Shown: one piece after another, positions 52,140 through 60,968 of the stretch
Numbering within the stretch: position 1 is the first letter of the stretch
Layout of the letters: every line of letters starts with the position of its first letter
Assembly (NCBI GenBank): GCA_958367245.1
Contig: CATXEA010000004.1
Location: forward strand, 1 to 64,000
Source of the DNA: an uncultured Blautia sp.
GTDB lineage: Bacteria; Bacillota; Clostridia; Lachnospirales; Lachnospiraceae
Reading direction: 5' to 3'
Length of the DNA: 64,000 nucleotides
Notes under the pieces: model-generated
The model's database searches: none
Told to the model about the DNA's origin: nothing
The model's input: only the letters and a program-made list of their open reading frames with translations
Program-made: the position numbers and the translations under genes

Positions 52140-53597
52140 ATGGGTACTATCATTGGTGAAGGCATTACTTTTGACGACGTCCTGTTAGTTCCGGCGTATT
52201 CGAAGGTAATTCCGAATCAGGTAGATGTCACAACTTATTTAACAAAAAAAATTAAACTCAACATTCCTATGATGAGTGCCGGTATGGATACAGTTACTGA
52301 GCACCGTATGGCGATTGCAATGGCAAGACAGGGTGGTATCGGTATCATTCACAAAAATATGTCCATCGAAGCGCAGGCAGATGAAGTAGATAAAGTAAAG
52401 CGTTCTGAGAACGGCGTAATTACAGATCCATTTTATTTATCACCGGAGCATACATTAGGCGATGCAGATGAATTAATGGGCAAATTCCGTATTTCCGGTG
52501 TGCCGATCACAGAGGGCAGAAAGCTTGTTGGTATCATTACCAACCGTGACCTCAAATTTGAAACTGATTTCAGCAAGAAGATTAAAGAATGTATGACCTC
52601 TGAGGGCCTGATTACAGCGAAAGAGGGAATCACTCTTGAGGAAGCGAAAGCAATCCTTGCGAAATCCCGTAAAGAGAAATTACCCATTGTTGATGACGAT
52701 TTTAATTTAAAAGGTTTAATTACAATTAAAGATATTGAGAAACAGATTAAATATCCGCTGGCAGCCAAAGATGAGCAGGGACGTCTTCTCTGCGGCGCTG
52801 CTGTAGGTATTACATCCAATGTCCTTGCGCGTGTAGACGCTCTGGTGAAGGCTGCTGTCGATGTAATCGTAGTTGACTCTGCTCACGGCCATTCTGAGAA
52901 TATTTTAAAGGCTGTTCGTGAGATTAAGGCTGCATATCCTGATTTACAGGTAATTGCAGGAAATGTTGCTACAGGCGCAGCTACCAAGGCTCTGATCGAG
53001 GCTGGAGTAGACGCTGTTAAGGTTGGTATCGGACCTGGTTCCATCTGTACTACCCGTGTAGTTGCAGGTATCGGTGTTCCGCAGATTACAGCCATCATGG
53101 ACTGCTATGAGGTTGCAAACCGTTACGGAATTCCGGTTATCGCAGACGGCGGTATCAAGTATTCCGGAGATATTACCAAGGCTATCGCAGCCGGCGCTAA
53201 CGTATGTATGATGGGAAGTATGTTCGCAGGATGCGACGAAAGTCCGGGAACTTTCGAACTGTATCAGGGAAGAAAGTTCAAGGTATACCGTGGTATGGGC
53301 TCTATCGCAGCTATGGAGAACGGAAGCAAAGACCGTTACTTCCAGCAGGATGCGAAGAAGCTTGTTCCGGAAGGCGTAGAAGGACGAGTTGCATATAAGG
53401 GACATCTGGAGGATACAGTATTCCAGCTTATGGGCGGTCTTCGCTCCGGTATGGGTTACTGCGGTGCAGAGAATATTGAGAAACTGAAAACAACAGGTCA
53501 GTTCATCAAGATTTCTGCAGCATCCCTGAAAGAATCTCATCCACATGACATCCACATCACCAAAGAAGCGCCTAACTACAGCGTGGATGATAAATAA
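52140..53597 (+). CDS. guaB: IMP dehydrogenase
   Basis: 485 residues. Oxidises IMP to XMP, the entry to guanine nucleotides. TIM barrel (GEGITFDDVLLVPAYSKVIPN, MSAGMDTVTEHRMAIAMARQGGIGIIH), paired CBS domains at about 95-205 and the catalytic Cys303 in GPGSICTTRVVAGIG, followed by the Arg/Tyr flap region (YRGMGSIAAM). GGGAGG precedes ATG. The neighbouring ZTP-regulated genes supply IMP. Confidence 0.98.
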   Translation: MGTIIGEGITFDDVLLVPAYSKVIPNQVDVTTYLTKKIKLNIPMMSAGMDTVTEHRMAIAMARQGGIGIIHKNMSIEAQADEVDKVKRSENGVITDPFYLSPEHTLGDADELMGKFRISGVPITEGRKLVGIITNRDLKFETDFSKKIKECMTSEGLITAKEGITLEEAKAILAKSRKEKLPIVDDDFNLKGLITIKDIEKQIKYPLAAKDEQGRLLCGAAVGITSNVLARVDALVKAAVDVIVVDSAHGHSENILKAVREIKAAYPDLQVIAGNVATGAATKALIEAGVDAVKVGIGPGSICTTRVVAGIGVPQITAIMDCYEVANRYGIPVIADGGIKYSGDITKAIAAGANVCMMGSMFAGCDESPGTFELYQGRKFKVYRGMGSIAAMENGSKDRYFQQDAKKLVPEGVEGRVAYKGHLEDTVFQLMGGLRSGMGYCGAENIEKLKTTGQFIKISAASLKESHPHDIHITKEAPNYSVDDK

Positions 53598-53685
53598 TAA
53601 AGAATTAACTTGCAAAACTGACAGAAGTATTGTACTATGTTGGTGGAAAAGAAATATGTTAACCCTTTATCCTGTGGATAAGGGA

Positions 53686-53797
53686 TGACAGACGACTGCA
53701 TGACTGGCGGAAGTAGAAAGAACTACAGGGAGTGCGGTTTGTATATGTGCCGACCGCCTGGGCAGCCTGAAGAACGGGTTTCCCAGGCGTTTTTTTA
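53686..53797 (+). promoter_or_regulatory. ZTP riboswitch (pfl motif) with expression platform
   Basis: The pfl-type aptamer is recognisable from CGACTGCATGACTGGCGG (53693-53710), the GGGAGTGCGG arm and the conserved 3' element GCCGACCGCCTGGGCA (53749-53764). The element CGCCTGGG also forms the left half of the terminator that follows, so ligand-bound aptamer should prevent termination: an ON switch for Z nucleotides (ZMP/ZTP). The downstream genes consume AICAR (ZMP), which fits precisely. A hairpin of CCCTTTATCC and GGATAAGGG (53663-53684) lies just before the aptamer. Confidence 0.9.
53755..53797 (+). terminator. riboswitch-controlled terminator
   Basis: CGCCTGGG (53755-53762) pairs with CCCAGGCG (53782-53789), followed by seven Ts. 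The left arm overlaps the aptamer pseudoknot strand, giving mutual exclusion. Confidence 0.88.
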
Positions 53798-53838
53798 TAC
53801 TTAATTTCACTTATCACTCACAAAAAGGAGAAAAAATC

Positions 53839-54552
53839 ATGGAAATGTTATCACTGGAAAAAGAACTGAAAGAAAATTCCTACCCTGGAAGAGGAATCGT
53901 TATCGGACGCTCTGCAGATGGGAAGAAGGCAGTGACAGCTTATTTCATTATGGGCAGAAGCGAGAACAGCAGAAACCGCGTATTTGTAGAAGAGGGAGAA
54001 GGAATCCGCACACAGGCCTTTGACCCGTCTAAACTGGTTGACCCAAGCCTTATTATTTACGCTCCTGTACGTGTACTTGGAAACAAGACAATTGTGACAA
54101 ACGGAGATCAGACAGATACAATTTATGAAGGAATGGACAAACAGCTTACTTTTGAGCAGTCTTTAAGATGCAGAGAATTTGAGCCGGATGCTCCAAACTA
54201 TACACCTCGTATTTCAGGTATCATGCATGTAGAGAACGGTAAATTCAATTATGCAATGTCTATTCTGAAAAGCAACAACGGAAATCCGGAATCCTGCAAC
54301 CGCTATACATTTGCGTATGAGAACGCAGCGGCAGGAGAGGGACATTTCATCCATACTTATAAATGCGACGGAAATCCGCTTCCAAGCTTCGAAGGAGAAC
54401 CGAAGCTGGTGGCAATTCCTGACGACATGGAAGCGTTCACAGAGATGCTCTGGAACAGCCTGAATGAAGAGAATAAAGTTTCTCTGTTTGTAAGATATAT
54501 TGATATTGAGACAGGAAACTACGAAACAAAAATTGTCAACAAAAACAAATAA
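53839..54552 (+). CDS. purO: IMP cyclohydrolase, PurO-type
   Basis: 237 residues with the IMP_cyclohyd (PurO-like) fold: YPGRGIVIGRSADGKKAVTAYFIMGRSENSRNRVF at the start, YAPVRVLGNKTIVTNGDQTDTI and AYENAAAGEGHFIHTYKCDGNPLPSF. It closes the ring of FAICAR to IMP, the last step of purine synthesis. In most bacteria this activity is the N-terminal domain of the bifunctional PurH; here it is a separate archaeal-like protein. Controlled by the ZTP riboswitch. AAAAGGAG upstream. Confidence 0.9.
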   Translation: MEMLSLEKELKENSYPGRGIVIGRSADGKKAVTAYFIMGRSENSRNRVFVEEGEGIRTQAFDPSKLVDPSLIIYAPVRVLGNKTIVTNGDQTDTIYEGMDKQLTFEQSLRCREFEPDAPNYTPRISGIMHVENGKFNYAMSILKSNNGNPESCNRYTFAYENAAAGEGHFIHTYKCDGNPLPSFEGEPKLVAIPDDMEAFTEMLWNSLNEENKVSLFVRYIDIETGNYETKIVNKNK

Positions 54553-54573
54553 TAAAAACGGAGGACTTTTTTC

Positions 54574-55758
54574 ATGAAAGAATTCGAATTAAAATATGGA
54601 TGTAACCCGAACCAGAAACCATCTAAAATCTATCTTGCCAACGGCGAAGAACTCCCGATCAAAGTTCTTTCCGGAAGACCTGGATATATCAACTTTCTTG
54701 ATGCTTTTAACGGCTGGCAGCTTGTGCGTGATCTGAAGAAGGCAACAGGGCTTCCTGCAGCAACTTCTTTCAAGCACGTTTCTCCTGCAGGAGCTTCCGT
54801 AGGACTTCCTCTTACAGAAACTCTGGCGAAAATCTACTGGGTAGACGATATGGACTGGAAAAACTTCTCTCCGATTGCATGTGCATATGCAAGAGCAAGA
54901 GGCGCAGACAGAATGTCTTCTTTTGGTGATTTCATTTCTCTTTCTGATGTCTGTGACAAAGATACCGCGCTTCTGATTAAAAGGGAAGTATCTGACGGTG
55001 TTATCGCGCCCGGATACACAGATGAGGCTCTGGAGATTCTGAAACAGAAGAAAAAAGGCAATTACAATGTTATTGAAATTGATGAGAACTATGTGCCGGC
55101 TCCTCTTGAGCATAAAGAAGTGTTCGGCGTAACTTTTGAGCAGGGACGTCAGGAACTGGAGATTAACGATGAGCTTCTGGCTAACATTGTAACAGAGAAT
55201 AAAGAACTTTCTGAAGAAGCGAAACGTGACCTGAAGATTTCCCTTATCGTGCTGAAATATACACAGTCCAACTCTGTATGTTTCGTAAAAGACGGACAGG
55301 CAATTGGTGTAGGAGCAGGACAGCAGTCCCGTGTACACTGTACAAGACTGGCAGGACAGAAGGCTGACAACTGGTTCCTTCGTCAGTGCCCGAAAGTTCT
55401 GAATCTTCCGTTTAAAGATACCATCACACGCGCAGAGAGAGACAACGCCATTGACGTATATATCGGAGAAGAGTACATGGACGTTCTTGCTGACGGAAAC
55501 TGGGAAAAAACTTTCACAGAGAAACCGGAAGTATTTACAAGAGAAGAGAAACGCGCATGGCTTGACCAGATGACAGGCGTAACCTTAGGCTCCGATGCAT
55601 TCTTCCCATTCAGCGATAACATTGAGCGCGCATATAAGAGCGGCGTAAAATATATTGCAGAACCGGGCGGCTCTGTTCGTGATGACGCAGTAATTGAGAC
55701 ATGTAATAAATATGGAATGGTGATGGCCTTTACAGGAATAAGACTTTTCCATCACTAA
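54574..55758 (+). CDS. stand-alone AICAR formyltransferase (PurH C-terminal domain type)
   Basis: 394 residues matching the AICAR transformylase half of PurH: LKYGCNPNQKPSKIYL, SFKHVSPAGASVGLP (substrate Lys-His), GDFISLSDVCDK (family motif), RQELEINDELL, KYTQSNSVCFVKDGQAIGVGAGQQSRVHCTRLAGQKA and the C-terminal FFPFSDNIERAYKSGVKYIAEPGGSVRDD. It transfers a formyl group from 10-formyl-THF to AICAR, consuming ZMP, the riboswitch ligand precursor. It lies 21 bp after purO. The two together replace bifunctional PurH. Confidence 0.95.
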   Translation: MKEFELKYGCNPNQKPSKIYLANGEELPIKVLSGRPGYINFLDAFNGWQLVRDLKKATGLPAATSFKHVSPAGASVGLPLTETLAKIYWVDDMDWKNFSPIACAYARARGADRMSSFGDFISLSDVCDKDTALLIKREVSDGVIAPGYTDEALEILKQKKKGNYNVIEIDENYVPAPLEHKEVFGVTFEQGRQELEINDELLANIVTENKELSEEAKRDLKISLIVLKYTQSNSVCFVKDGQAIGVGAGQQSRVHCTRLAGQKADNWFLRQCPKVLNLPFKDTITRAERDNAIDVYIGEEYMDVLADGNWEKTFTEKPEVFTREEKRAWLDQMTGVTLGSDAFFPFSDNIERAYKSGVKYIAEPGGSVRDDAVIETCNKYGMVMAFTGIRLFHH

Positions 55759-55787
55759 AAAATCTATACAAAAGAATTCACTCATAC

Positions 55788-55818
55788 AAAAAGGCTTTCC
55801 GTTCAGGGGAGCCTTTTT
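55788..55818 (+). terminator. terminator after AICARFT
   Basis: AAAAAGGCT (55788-55796) pairs with AGCCTTTTT (55810-55818), with inner TCC/GGG pairing. Confidence 0.9.
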
Positions 55819-55865
55819 GTGCAGATAAAAAGAGAATCCTGAAGTATCTGTATTTTGAATACAAC

Positions 55866-55894
55866 AAAAAACTCACAGTCTCTAAACTGTGAGT
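55866..55894 (-). terminator. terminator of the minus-strand tRNA-Gly pair
   Basis: On the minus strand ACTCACAGT, TTAGAG loop region, ACTGTGAGT (55894-55871), followed by five or more Ts at 55870-55866. Confidence 0.85.
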
Positions 55895-55900
55895 CAGAAG

Positions 55901-55973
55901 AGCGATAGACGGGGCTCGAACCCGCGGTCTCGACCTTGGCAAGGTCGCGCGTTACCAACTACGCCACTATCGC
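55901..55973 (-). tRNA. tRNA-Gly (GCC), copy 2
   Basis: Minus strand, GCGATAG...CTATCGC-T, anticodon loop TTGCCAA (GCC). Identical in sequence to the tRNA at 13573-13645 and to the next copy, 110 bp away. No CCA encoded. Confidence 0.95.
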
Positions 55974-56010
55974 GTTTGCAATTGTATTTCCCTGAGCTGT
56001 TTCTCAGGAG

Positions 56011-56083
56011 AGCGATAGACGGGGCTCGAACCCGCGGTCTCGACCTTGGCAAGGTCGCGCGTTACCAACTACGCCACTATCGC
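56011..56083 (-). tRNA. tRNA-Gly (GCC), copy 3
   Basis: Minus strand, identical to the copy at 55901-55973. Separated by a 37-bp spacer holding a CCTGAG/CTCAGG hairpin. Transcribed first in this pair; the upstream region (56084-56150) is A/T-rich. Confidence 0.95.
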
Positions 56084-56269
56084 ATTTGTCATTTCATTTC
56101 CAAGCGTTCCGCTTGACGACAAAACATATAATACTACATGAAGAGGGGTTTGTCAAACATTTTTTTGAAAAAATATCAAAAAAGTTTTCCGGTAAAATAC
56201 GGTATTTGATAAATGAAATTCTATATGCTATGATAGAAAAATCAAAACCTGTAAAGGAGGCAACGATAT

Positions 56270-57355
56270 ATGCGAAAGAAACTGACTGCCCTGCTTTTAT
56301 GTTCAGCCCTGCTTTTCCCGGCATCTGTATCCGCTGAGGTTTCGGGATATGAGGACACCTTTAACATTTATAAGCAGGATAACAAAACACCTTATACTTT
56401 TCAGATAAATGATGAAAAAAATACTGCAGTGACTGCTGTCGCTAAAAGAGATACAGTTTATATATCTTCGAAACATGAGTCTATCCGCAGGAGACCGGAC
56501 AGGAAGAGCGATAATTTAAAGACTGTTCTTCTGGGAACAAGACTTACAAGAGTGGCAGTATGTGAGAATGGATGGAGCAAGGTAGTATACACAGATAAAA
56601 AACTTGGAAAGCTTAATGGCTATGTCCGTACCAGTGTTCTGATGGATACAAGCTGCCGCGTTGCTGTAAGAGATACGCTTAAGGTAATCCGAGACGCGGA
56701 TATTCTGGATTATCCGGGAAGAAAAGAAGGACAAGTGGTAGGAGAGGTTCTGGAGCTTGATGAGGTAAGACGGACTGCTACGATAAACAGTGTCTGGAGC
56801 AGGATTTCCTACAAAGATGAGAATGGAAAGAATAAAATCGGTTACATACCTACAAATGTACTGGAAGGACAGGGCGATGTAAAAGAGTCTGAGAGAGCGG
56901 AAAAGATTACTCTTGCAGACGGGGAAGAAGCCGGGGTTATTCACAAAAGCAAAGGTCATGGCGTCTTTGCGGAAGCTGCCAACGGAGTGACTTCCTCCGC
57001 AGAGACAAATGAAGACGGAGTTCAGGTGGGAACCCCGATTGCGGTATCTTCAGACGCTGTACTGAAGTCGCTTGGCACTTTCCGTATCACCCATTACTGT
57101 GACTGCAGTATCTGCTGCGGACCGTGGGCAAACGGTGTGACTTCCACAGGCGTAACAGCGACTACCAACCGTACTATTGCAGTTGATCCGACCCAGATTC
57201 CATATGGCTCCAAAGTTGTGATCAACGGACAGGTTTATGTGGCGGAGGACTGCGGCGGCGCAATTAAAAACAACTGTATTGATATTTATGTTGCTTCTCA
57301 CGAAGAAGGGGAGAGCAAAGGAGTATTCTATACAGAGGTATATATTCTTCAATAA
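56270..57355 (+). CDS. secreted 3D-domain protein with SH3-like domain
   Basis: 361 residues. Signal peptide (KKLTALLLCSALLFPASVSAEV, cleavage after about residue 22), an SH3-like cell-wall-binding segment near 65-125 (RRPDRKSDNLKTVLLGTRLTRVAVCENGWSKV region), another SH3-like repeat near 145-205, and a C-terminal 3D (DPBB) domain. The 3D domain is recognised from FRITHYCDCSICCG, TIAVDPTQIPYGSKVVI, AEDCGGAIK and the C-terminal DIYV (Asp residues give the name). Such proteins are putative muralytic enzymes or resuscitation-type factors. GGAGG precedes ATG. Confidence 0.9.
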   Translation: MRKKLTALLLCSALLFPASVSAEVSGYEDTFNIYKQDNKTPYTFQINDEKNTAVTAVAKRDTVYISSKHESIRRRPDRKSDNLKTVLLGTRLTRVAVCENGWSKVVYTDKKLGKLNGYVRTSVLMDTSCRVAVRDTLKVIRDADILDYPGRKEGQVVGEVLELDEVRRTATINSVWSRISYKDENGKNKIGYIPTNVLEGQGDVKESERAEKITLADGEEAGVIHKSKGHGVFAEAANGVTSSAETNEDGVQVGTPIAVSSDAVLKSLGTFRITHYCDCSICCGPWANGVTSTGVTATTNRTIAVDPTQIPYGSKVVINGQVYVAEDCGGAIKNNCIDIYVASHEEGESKGVFYTEVYILQ

Positions 57356-57382
57356 AAGAGAGAATGCTGCTGTGAACAGTAA

Positions 57383-57416
57383 AAAAGGACAGGCTATGAA
57401 GAACCTGTCCTTTTAT
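57383..57416. terminator. bidirectional terminator between the 3D-domain gene and metY
   Basis: AAAAGGACAGG (57383-57393) pairs with CCTGTCCTTTT (57404-57414). Confidence 0.85.
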
Positions 57417-57446
57417 AAAGTTCATATAATTCTTGAAGCTTTGAAA

Positions 57447-58730
57447 TCAGGCGTTTTTCAGCGCTTTTTCAAGGTCTGCAATAATATCGTCCACATTCTC
57501 GATACCAACGGAGAGACGAATCATTCCGGGAGATACGCCGGCATCTGCAAGCTGTGCGTCGTTCATCTGACGATGCGTGTGGCTTGCAGGATGGAGAACC
57601 ATAGTCTTGGAAGCTGCTACATGTGTGGCAATATTTGCAAGCTCAAGGCTGTCCATGAAGCGCACGGCTGCGTCTCTGCCTCCGTTTAATTCGAAAGAAA
57701 TAACGCCGCAGGTTCTGCCTCCGTCCATATATTTCTGAGCTGTGGCATAATACTTGTCACCCGGCAGCCCTGCGAAGTTTACAGAAGCAACTTTTTCGTG
57801 GGCATTTAAGTATTCTGCAATTTTCTGAGCATTGGAGCAATGACGTTCTACACGCAGCGGAAGGGTTTCCAGACCTACATTTAAAAGGAAACAGTTCATT
57901 GGGGAAGGGATGGAACCCAGATCGCGCATGAGCTGAGAGGTTGCTTTGGTAATGTAGGCTTTTTTGCCAAACTGTTTCGTATATACAACGCCGTGGTAGG
58001 ATTCATCCGGCTCTGTAAGCCCGTGATATTTATGACCGTAGGCTTCCCAGTCGAAGTTTCCGCTGTCAACGATAGCGCCACCCACCTGAAGGGCATGACC
58101 ATCCATATATTTCGTGGTGGAATGAGTGACAATGTCTGCGCCCCATTCAAAAGGACGGCAGTTTACAGGAGTTGCAAAGGTATTGTCCACAATAAGGGGA
58201 ACTCCGTTATCGTGTGCTGCTTTTGCGAATTTTTCGATATCCAGAACAACAAGGGCAGGGTTTGCGATGGTTTCTGCAAAGAGAACCTTGGTGTTTGGTC
58301 TGAAAGCTGCTGCAATTTCTTCAGCGCTTGCATCGGTATCTACGAAAGTACAGTCAATACCCAGCTTCTTAAAGGTAACTGCAAGAAGATTAAAGGTTCC
58401 TCCATAGATGGTAGAGGCAGCTACGATATGGTCGCCTGCCTCGCAGATATTGAAGACTGCGTAGAAATTGGCTGCCTGTCCGGAGGAGGTGAGAAGAGCT
58501 GCAACACCGCCCTCTAATTCGGCAATCTTGGCTGCAACAGCATCGTTGGTAGGGTTCTGGAGACGGGTATAGAAATAGCCTTCGGCTTTTAAGTCAAAAA
58601 GCTGTCCCATTTCATCTGTTGTGTCATACTTAAATGTCGTGCTCTGATAAATAGGGAGAGCGCAGGGCTCGCCTTTGGAAGGGGTGTAGCCTGCATGGAG
58701 ACACTTTGTTTCTAATCTGTAATCACTCAT
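57447..58730 (-). CDS. metY: O-acetylhomoserine aminocarboxypropyltransferase / O-acetyl-L-serine sulfhydrylase
   Basis: 427 residues, Cys/Met metabolism PLP enzyme. PLP lysine Lys207 in HSTTKYMDGH; LETKCLHAGYTPSKGEPCALPIYQSTTFKYDT, YTRLQNPTNDAVAAKIAELEGG and FAETIANPALVVLDIEKFAK are MetY-like. It makes homocysteine (or cysteine) from the O-acetyl ester and sulfide. The serine acetyltransferase at 12.4 kb could supply O-acetylserine, but the genes are far apart. No SAM riboswitch or T-box is visible upstream. GAAAGGACACGAACG precedes ATG on the minus strand. Confidence 0.93.
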   Translation of the reverse strand: MSDYRLETKCLHAGYTPSKGEPCALPIYQSTTFKYDTTDEMGQLFDLKAEGYFYTRLQNPTNDAVAAKIAELEGGVAALLTSSGQAANFYAVFNICEAGDHIVAASTIYGGTFNLLAVTFKKLGIDCTFVDTDASAEEIAAAFRPNTKVLFAETIANPALVVLDIEKFAKAAHDNGVPLIVDNTFATPVNCRPFEWGADIVTHSTTKYMDGHALQVGGAIVDSGNFDWEAYGHKYHGLTEPDESYHGVVYTKQFGKKAYITKATSQLMRDLGSIPSPMNCFLLNVGLETLPLRVERHCSNAQKIAEYLNAHEKVASVNFAGLPGDKYYATAQKYMDGGRTCGVISFELNGGRDAAVRFMDSLELANIATHVAASKTMVLHPASHTHRQMNDAQLADAGVSPGMIRLSVGIENVDDIIADLEKALKNA

Positions 58731-58771
58731 CGTTCGTGTCCTTTCTTATAATATAATAACAGTTTTTTTTG

Positions 58772-58800
58772 ATTATAACGCATTAATGTATGAAAATCAA
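58772..58800 (-). promoter_or_regulatory. promoter of metY
   Basis: Minus strand TTGATT (58800-58795), 17 bp, TATAAT (58777-58772). Confidence 0.7.
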
Positions 58801-58868
58801 TATATTACTGGTTTGTACATCAACAATCATATAGAAGAAGCGTAATTGATGTTACAGGTAGTTGTCAC

Positions 58869-58897
58869 TTGAAATCTCCTGTATTCTATGTTATATT
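58869..58897 (+). promoter_or_regulatory. promoter of the tagD-exporter unit
   Basis: TTGAAA (58869-58874), 17 bp, TATATT (58892-58897). Confidence 0.65.
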
Positions 58898-58955
58898 AGC
58901 CACTGTATCATGCAGATTTTACCTTTGATATAGATAGAAGGAGAAAGAATTTAAA

Positions 58956-59348
58956 ATGAAAAGGGTAATTACCTATGGAACCTTCGATCTGCTGCACTAC
59001 GGGCATATCAATTTGCTCAGGAGAGCGAAACAGATGGGGGATTATCTGATTGTTGCTCTTTCCACAGATGAATTTAACTGGGAGCAGAAGCATAAGAAAT
59101 GTTATTTTTCTTATGAAAAGAGGAAACAGCTTCTCGAAGCGATCCGTTATGTGGATCTTGTGATTCCGGAAGAAAGCTGGGAACAGAAACGTACAGATGT
59201 AAAAGAATATCATGTAGACACATTTGTGATCGGTGATGACTGGAGCGGGAAATTTGATTTCCTGAAGGAAGAAGGCTGCGAGGTCGTATATCTGCCGCGC
59301 ACACCGGAAGTATCCACCACACAGATTAAAAAAGATTTAAACGCATAA
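58956..59348 (+). CDS. tagD: glycerol-3-phosphate cytidylyltransferase
   Basis: 130 residues. Nucleotidyltransferase fold with TYGTFDLLHYGHINLLRRAK (the HxGH motif, His14 and His17) and the C-terminal PEVSTTQIKK motif equivalent to ISSTxI. It makes CDP-glycerol, the glycerol-phosphate donor for teichoic acids and other glycerol-phosphate polymers. AGAAGGAG upstream. First gene of a run with an ABC-2 polymer exporter. Confidence 0.94.
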   Translation: MKRVITYGTFDLLHYGHINLLRRAKQMGDYLIVALSTDEFNWEQKHKKCYFSYEKRKQLLEAIRYVDLVIPEESWEQKRTDVKEYHVDTFVIGDDWSGKFDFLKEEGCEVVYLPRTPEVSTTQIKKDLNA

Positions 59349-59378
59349 ATGTGTTACGAAAAACAGGAGCGAAATAAA

Positions 59379-60161
59379 ATGAATCGATTTATTAAGGATA
59401 TGAAAAGATATTTTTCCTATGCGAAATATTCTGCAAGATCCGACCTGAAATCAGAAGTAGCCAGCTCCTATCTCAACTGGCTCTGGTGGATTCTTGACCC
59501 GCTTTTATTTATGATGGTATATACCTTCATTGCCATCATCGTTTTCAAGAGCGGTCTTCAATATTTCCCGTTGTTTGTTTTCGTCGGACTGACACTCTGG
59601 AACTTCTTTAACAAAACGGTTATCCAGAGCGTGAAGCTTGTCCGTGTGAACAGTCCCATCGTATCGAAAGTGTACGTGCCGAAATACATCCTTATTATAC
59701 AGAGGATGATGGTAAACGGATTCAAGATGGTGGTTTCCTTCGGACTGATTGTGATTATGATGGTTATCTACAAAGTCCCGGTTACAGTAAACATCATTTA
59801 TATGATTCCGATTCTGATCGTACTTGGATTATTTACCTTCGGACTGAGCTGTATCGTACTTCATTTCGGCGTATTTGTGGACGACTTATATAATGTAATG
59901 AATGTTGTTCTCCGTCTGATGTTTTATATGACCGGAATTTTCTATTCCATCGGTTCCAAGCTTGACGAGCCGTACAGAAGCATTCTTCTGAAGTGCAATC
60001 CGGTGTCCATGCTCATTGAATCTGCGAGACAGTGTATGTTGTATTCCGCGACGCCGTACCGGAAACTGATTATCCTGTGGGGAATTGTTTCTGTGCTGAT
60101 GTGCATAGTCGGAGTAAGGACAATTTATAAATATGAGAACAGCTATGTAAAGGTGATGTAA
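59379..60161 (+). CDS. ABC-2 type polysaccharide/teichoic acid export permease
   Basis: 260 residues with six predicted membrane helices. The N-terminal YFSYAKYSARSDLKSEVASSYLNWLWWILDPLLFMMVY is characteristic of TagG/Wzm-type exporters. It forms the membrane channel of an ABC transporter moving an undecaprenyl-linked polymer across the membrane. ATG 59379 preferred (AGGAG upstream) over an in-frame ATG at 59349. The following gene, one base after the stop, is the ATPase. Confidence 0.9.
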   Translation: MNRFIKDMKRYFSYAKYSARSDLKSEVASSYLNWLWWILDPLLFMMVYTFIAIIVFKSGLQYFPLFVFVGLTLWNFFNKTVIQSVKLVRVNSPIVSKVYVPKYILIIQRMMVNGFKMVVSFGLIVIMMVIYKVPVTVNIIYMIPILIVLGLFTFGLSCIVLHFGVFVDDLYNVMNVVLRLMFYMTGIFYSIGSKLDEPYRSILLKCNPVSMLIESARQCMLYSATPYRKLIILWGIVSVLMCIVGVRTIYKYENSYVKVM

Positions 60162-60162
60162 T

Positions 60163-60897
60163 ATGGATGAAAGAGAAAACGCAATAGACGTAAGGGACGT
60201 ACACATCAGCTATAAATGCCTGAAGTCCTTTTCCATAAAAAGAAGTCTCCTGCGTCTGAAAAAAACAGATACAGAAGTTGTGGAAGCAGTAAAAGGAGTC
60301 AGCTTTTCCGTAAAAAAAGGAGAAATCCTTGGAATCGTGGGAAAGAACGGAAGCGGTAAATCCACCATGCTCAAGGCAATCGCAGGTATTTTTTCACCGG
60401 ATAAGGGAGAAATCGATCTCCATGATAATTCCGTATCCCTGCTCTCCATTGGCGTCGGTTTTCAGAAGAAACTGACAGGAAGAGAAAACATTATTCTCTC
60501 CGGACTTCTTCTGGGATTTTCTGAGGAGCATATCCGTTCCAAGATGGATGAAATTATAGAATTCGCAGGTCTTGGCAAATTTATTGATATGCCTGTGAAG
60601 ACATATTCCAGCGGTATGTATTCCAAGCTGGCTTTTTCCATTACAGCAATTCTGGAAGCGGACATTATGCTCATCGACGAAGTGTTAAGTGTCGGAGACG
60701 CCAAATTTAAAAAGAAAAGCTACAAAAAAATGAAAGAATTGATTTCCAATAAAGACCGTACAGTTGTTATTGTTTCCCATAGCTCCCAGCAGCTTGCAGA
60801 ACTGTGTACCAGTATTCTGTGGCTCCATGAGGGAGAAGTACGGATGCAGGGAGATGTAAAGGAAGTCCTTGAGAAATATGAGGAATTCATGAGCTGA
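60163..60897 (+). CDS. ABC-type polysaccharide/teichoic acid export ATPase
   Basis: 244 residues. Walker A GIVGKNGSGKST (about 58-69), signature KTYSSGMYSKLAF, Walker B IMLIDEVLSVGD and a switch His in IVSHSSQQ. The TagH/Wzt-like N-terminus (IDVRDVHISYKCLKSF) precedes them. It stops after the ATPase core, without the C-terminal carbohydrate-binding domain of Wzt or the long TagH extension, so polymer recognition must come from elsewhere. Partner of the permease one base upstream. Confidence 0.93.
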   Translation: MDERENAIDVRDVHISYKCLKSFSIKRSLLRLKKTDTEVVEAVKGVSFSVKKGEILGIVGKNGSGKSTMLKAIAGIFSPDKGEIDLHDNSVSLLSIGVGFQKKLTGRENIILSGLLLGFSEEHIRSKMDEIIEFAGLGKFIDMPVKTYSSGMYSKLAFSITAILEADIMLIDEVLSVGDAKFKKKSYKKMKELISNKDRTVVIVSHSSQQLAELCTSILWLHEGEVRMQGDVKEVLEKYEEFMS

Positions 60898-60911
60898 ACA
60901 TAAAGCGCAGG

Positions 60912-60937
60912 AAAGAGTCGAAAGGCTCTTTTTTTGT
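60912..60937 (+). terminator. terminator after the exporter genes
   Basis: AAAGAGTC (60912-60919), GAAA tetraloop, GGCTCTTT (60924-60931, one G-T), then more Ts. Confidence 0.9.
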
Positions 60938-60968
60938 TACAAAGATGTTACTTTTTTGTGTGTATGGA

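Noticed and set aside
55901..56083. Repeat-spacer-like pattern that could be taken for a mini CRISPR array
   Set aside because: The two repeats are complete tRNA-Gly genes and there are no further copies or cas genes.
55889..56116. 75-codon open frame over the tRNA-Gly pair
   Set aside because: Antisense to two tRNA genes; repeated peptide segments merely reflect the tRNA repeat.
58731..58955. Search for a SAM riboswitch or T-box upstream of metY
   Set aside because: The interval is mostly A/T-rich promoter sequence with no recognisable aptamer or T-box motif.
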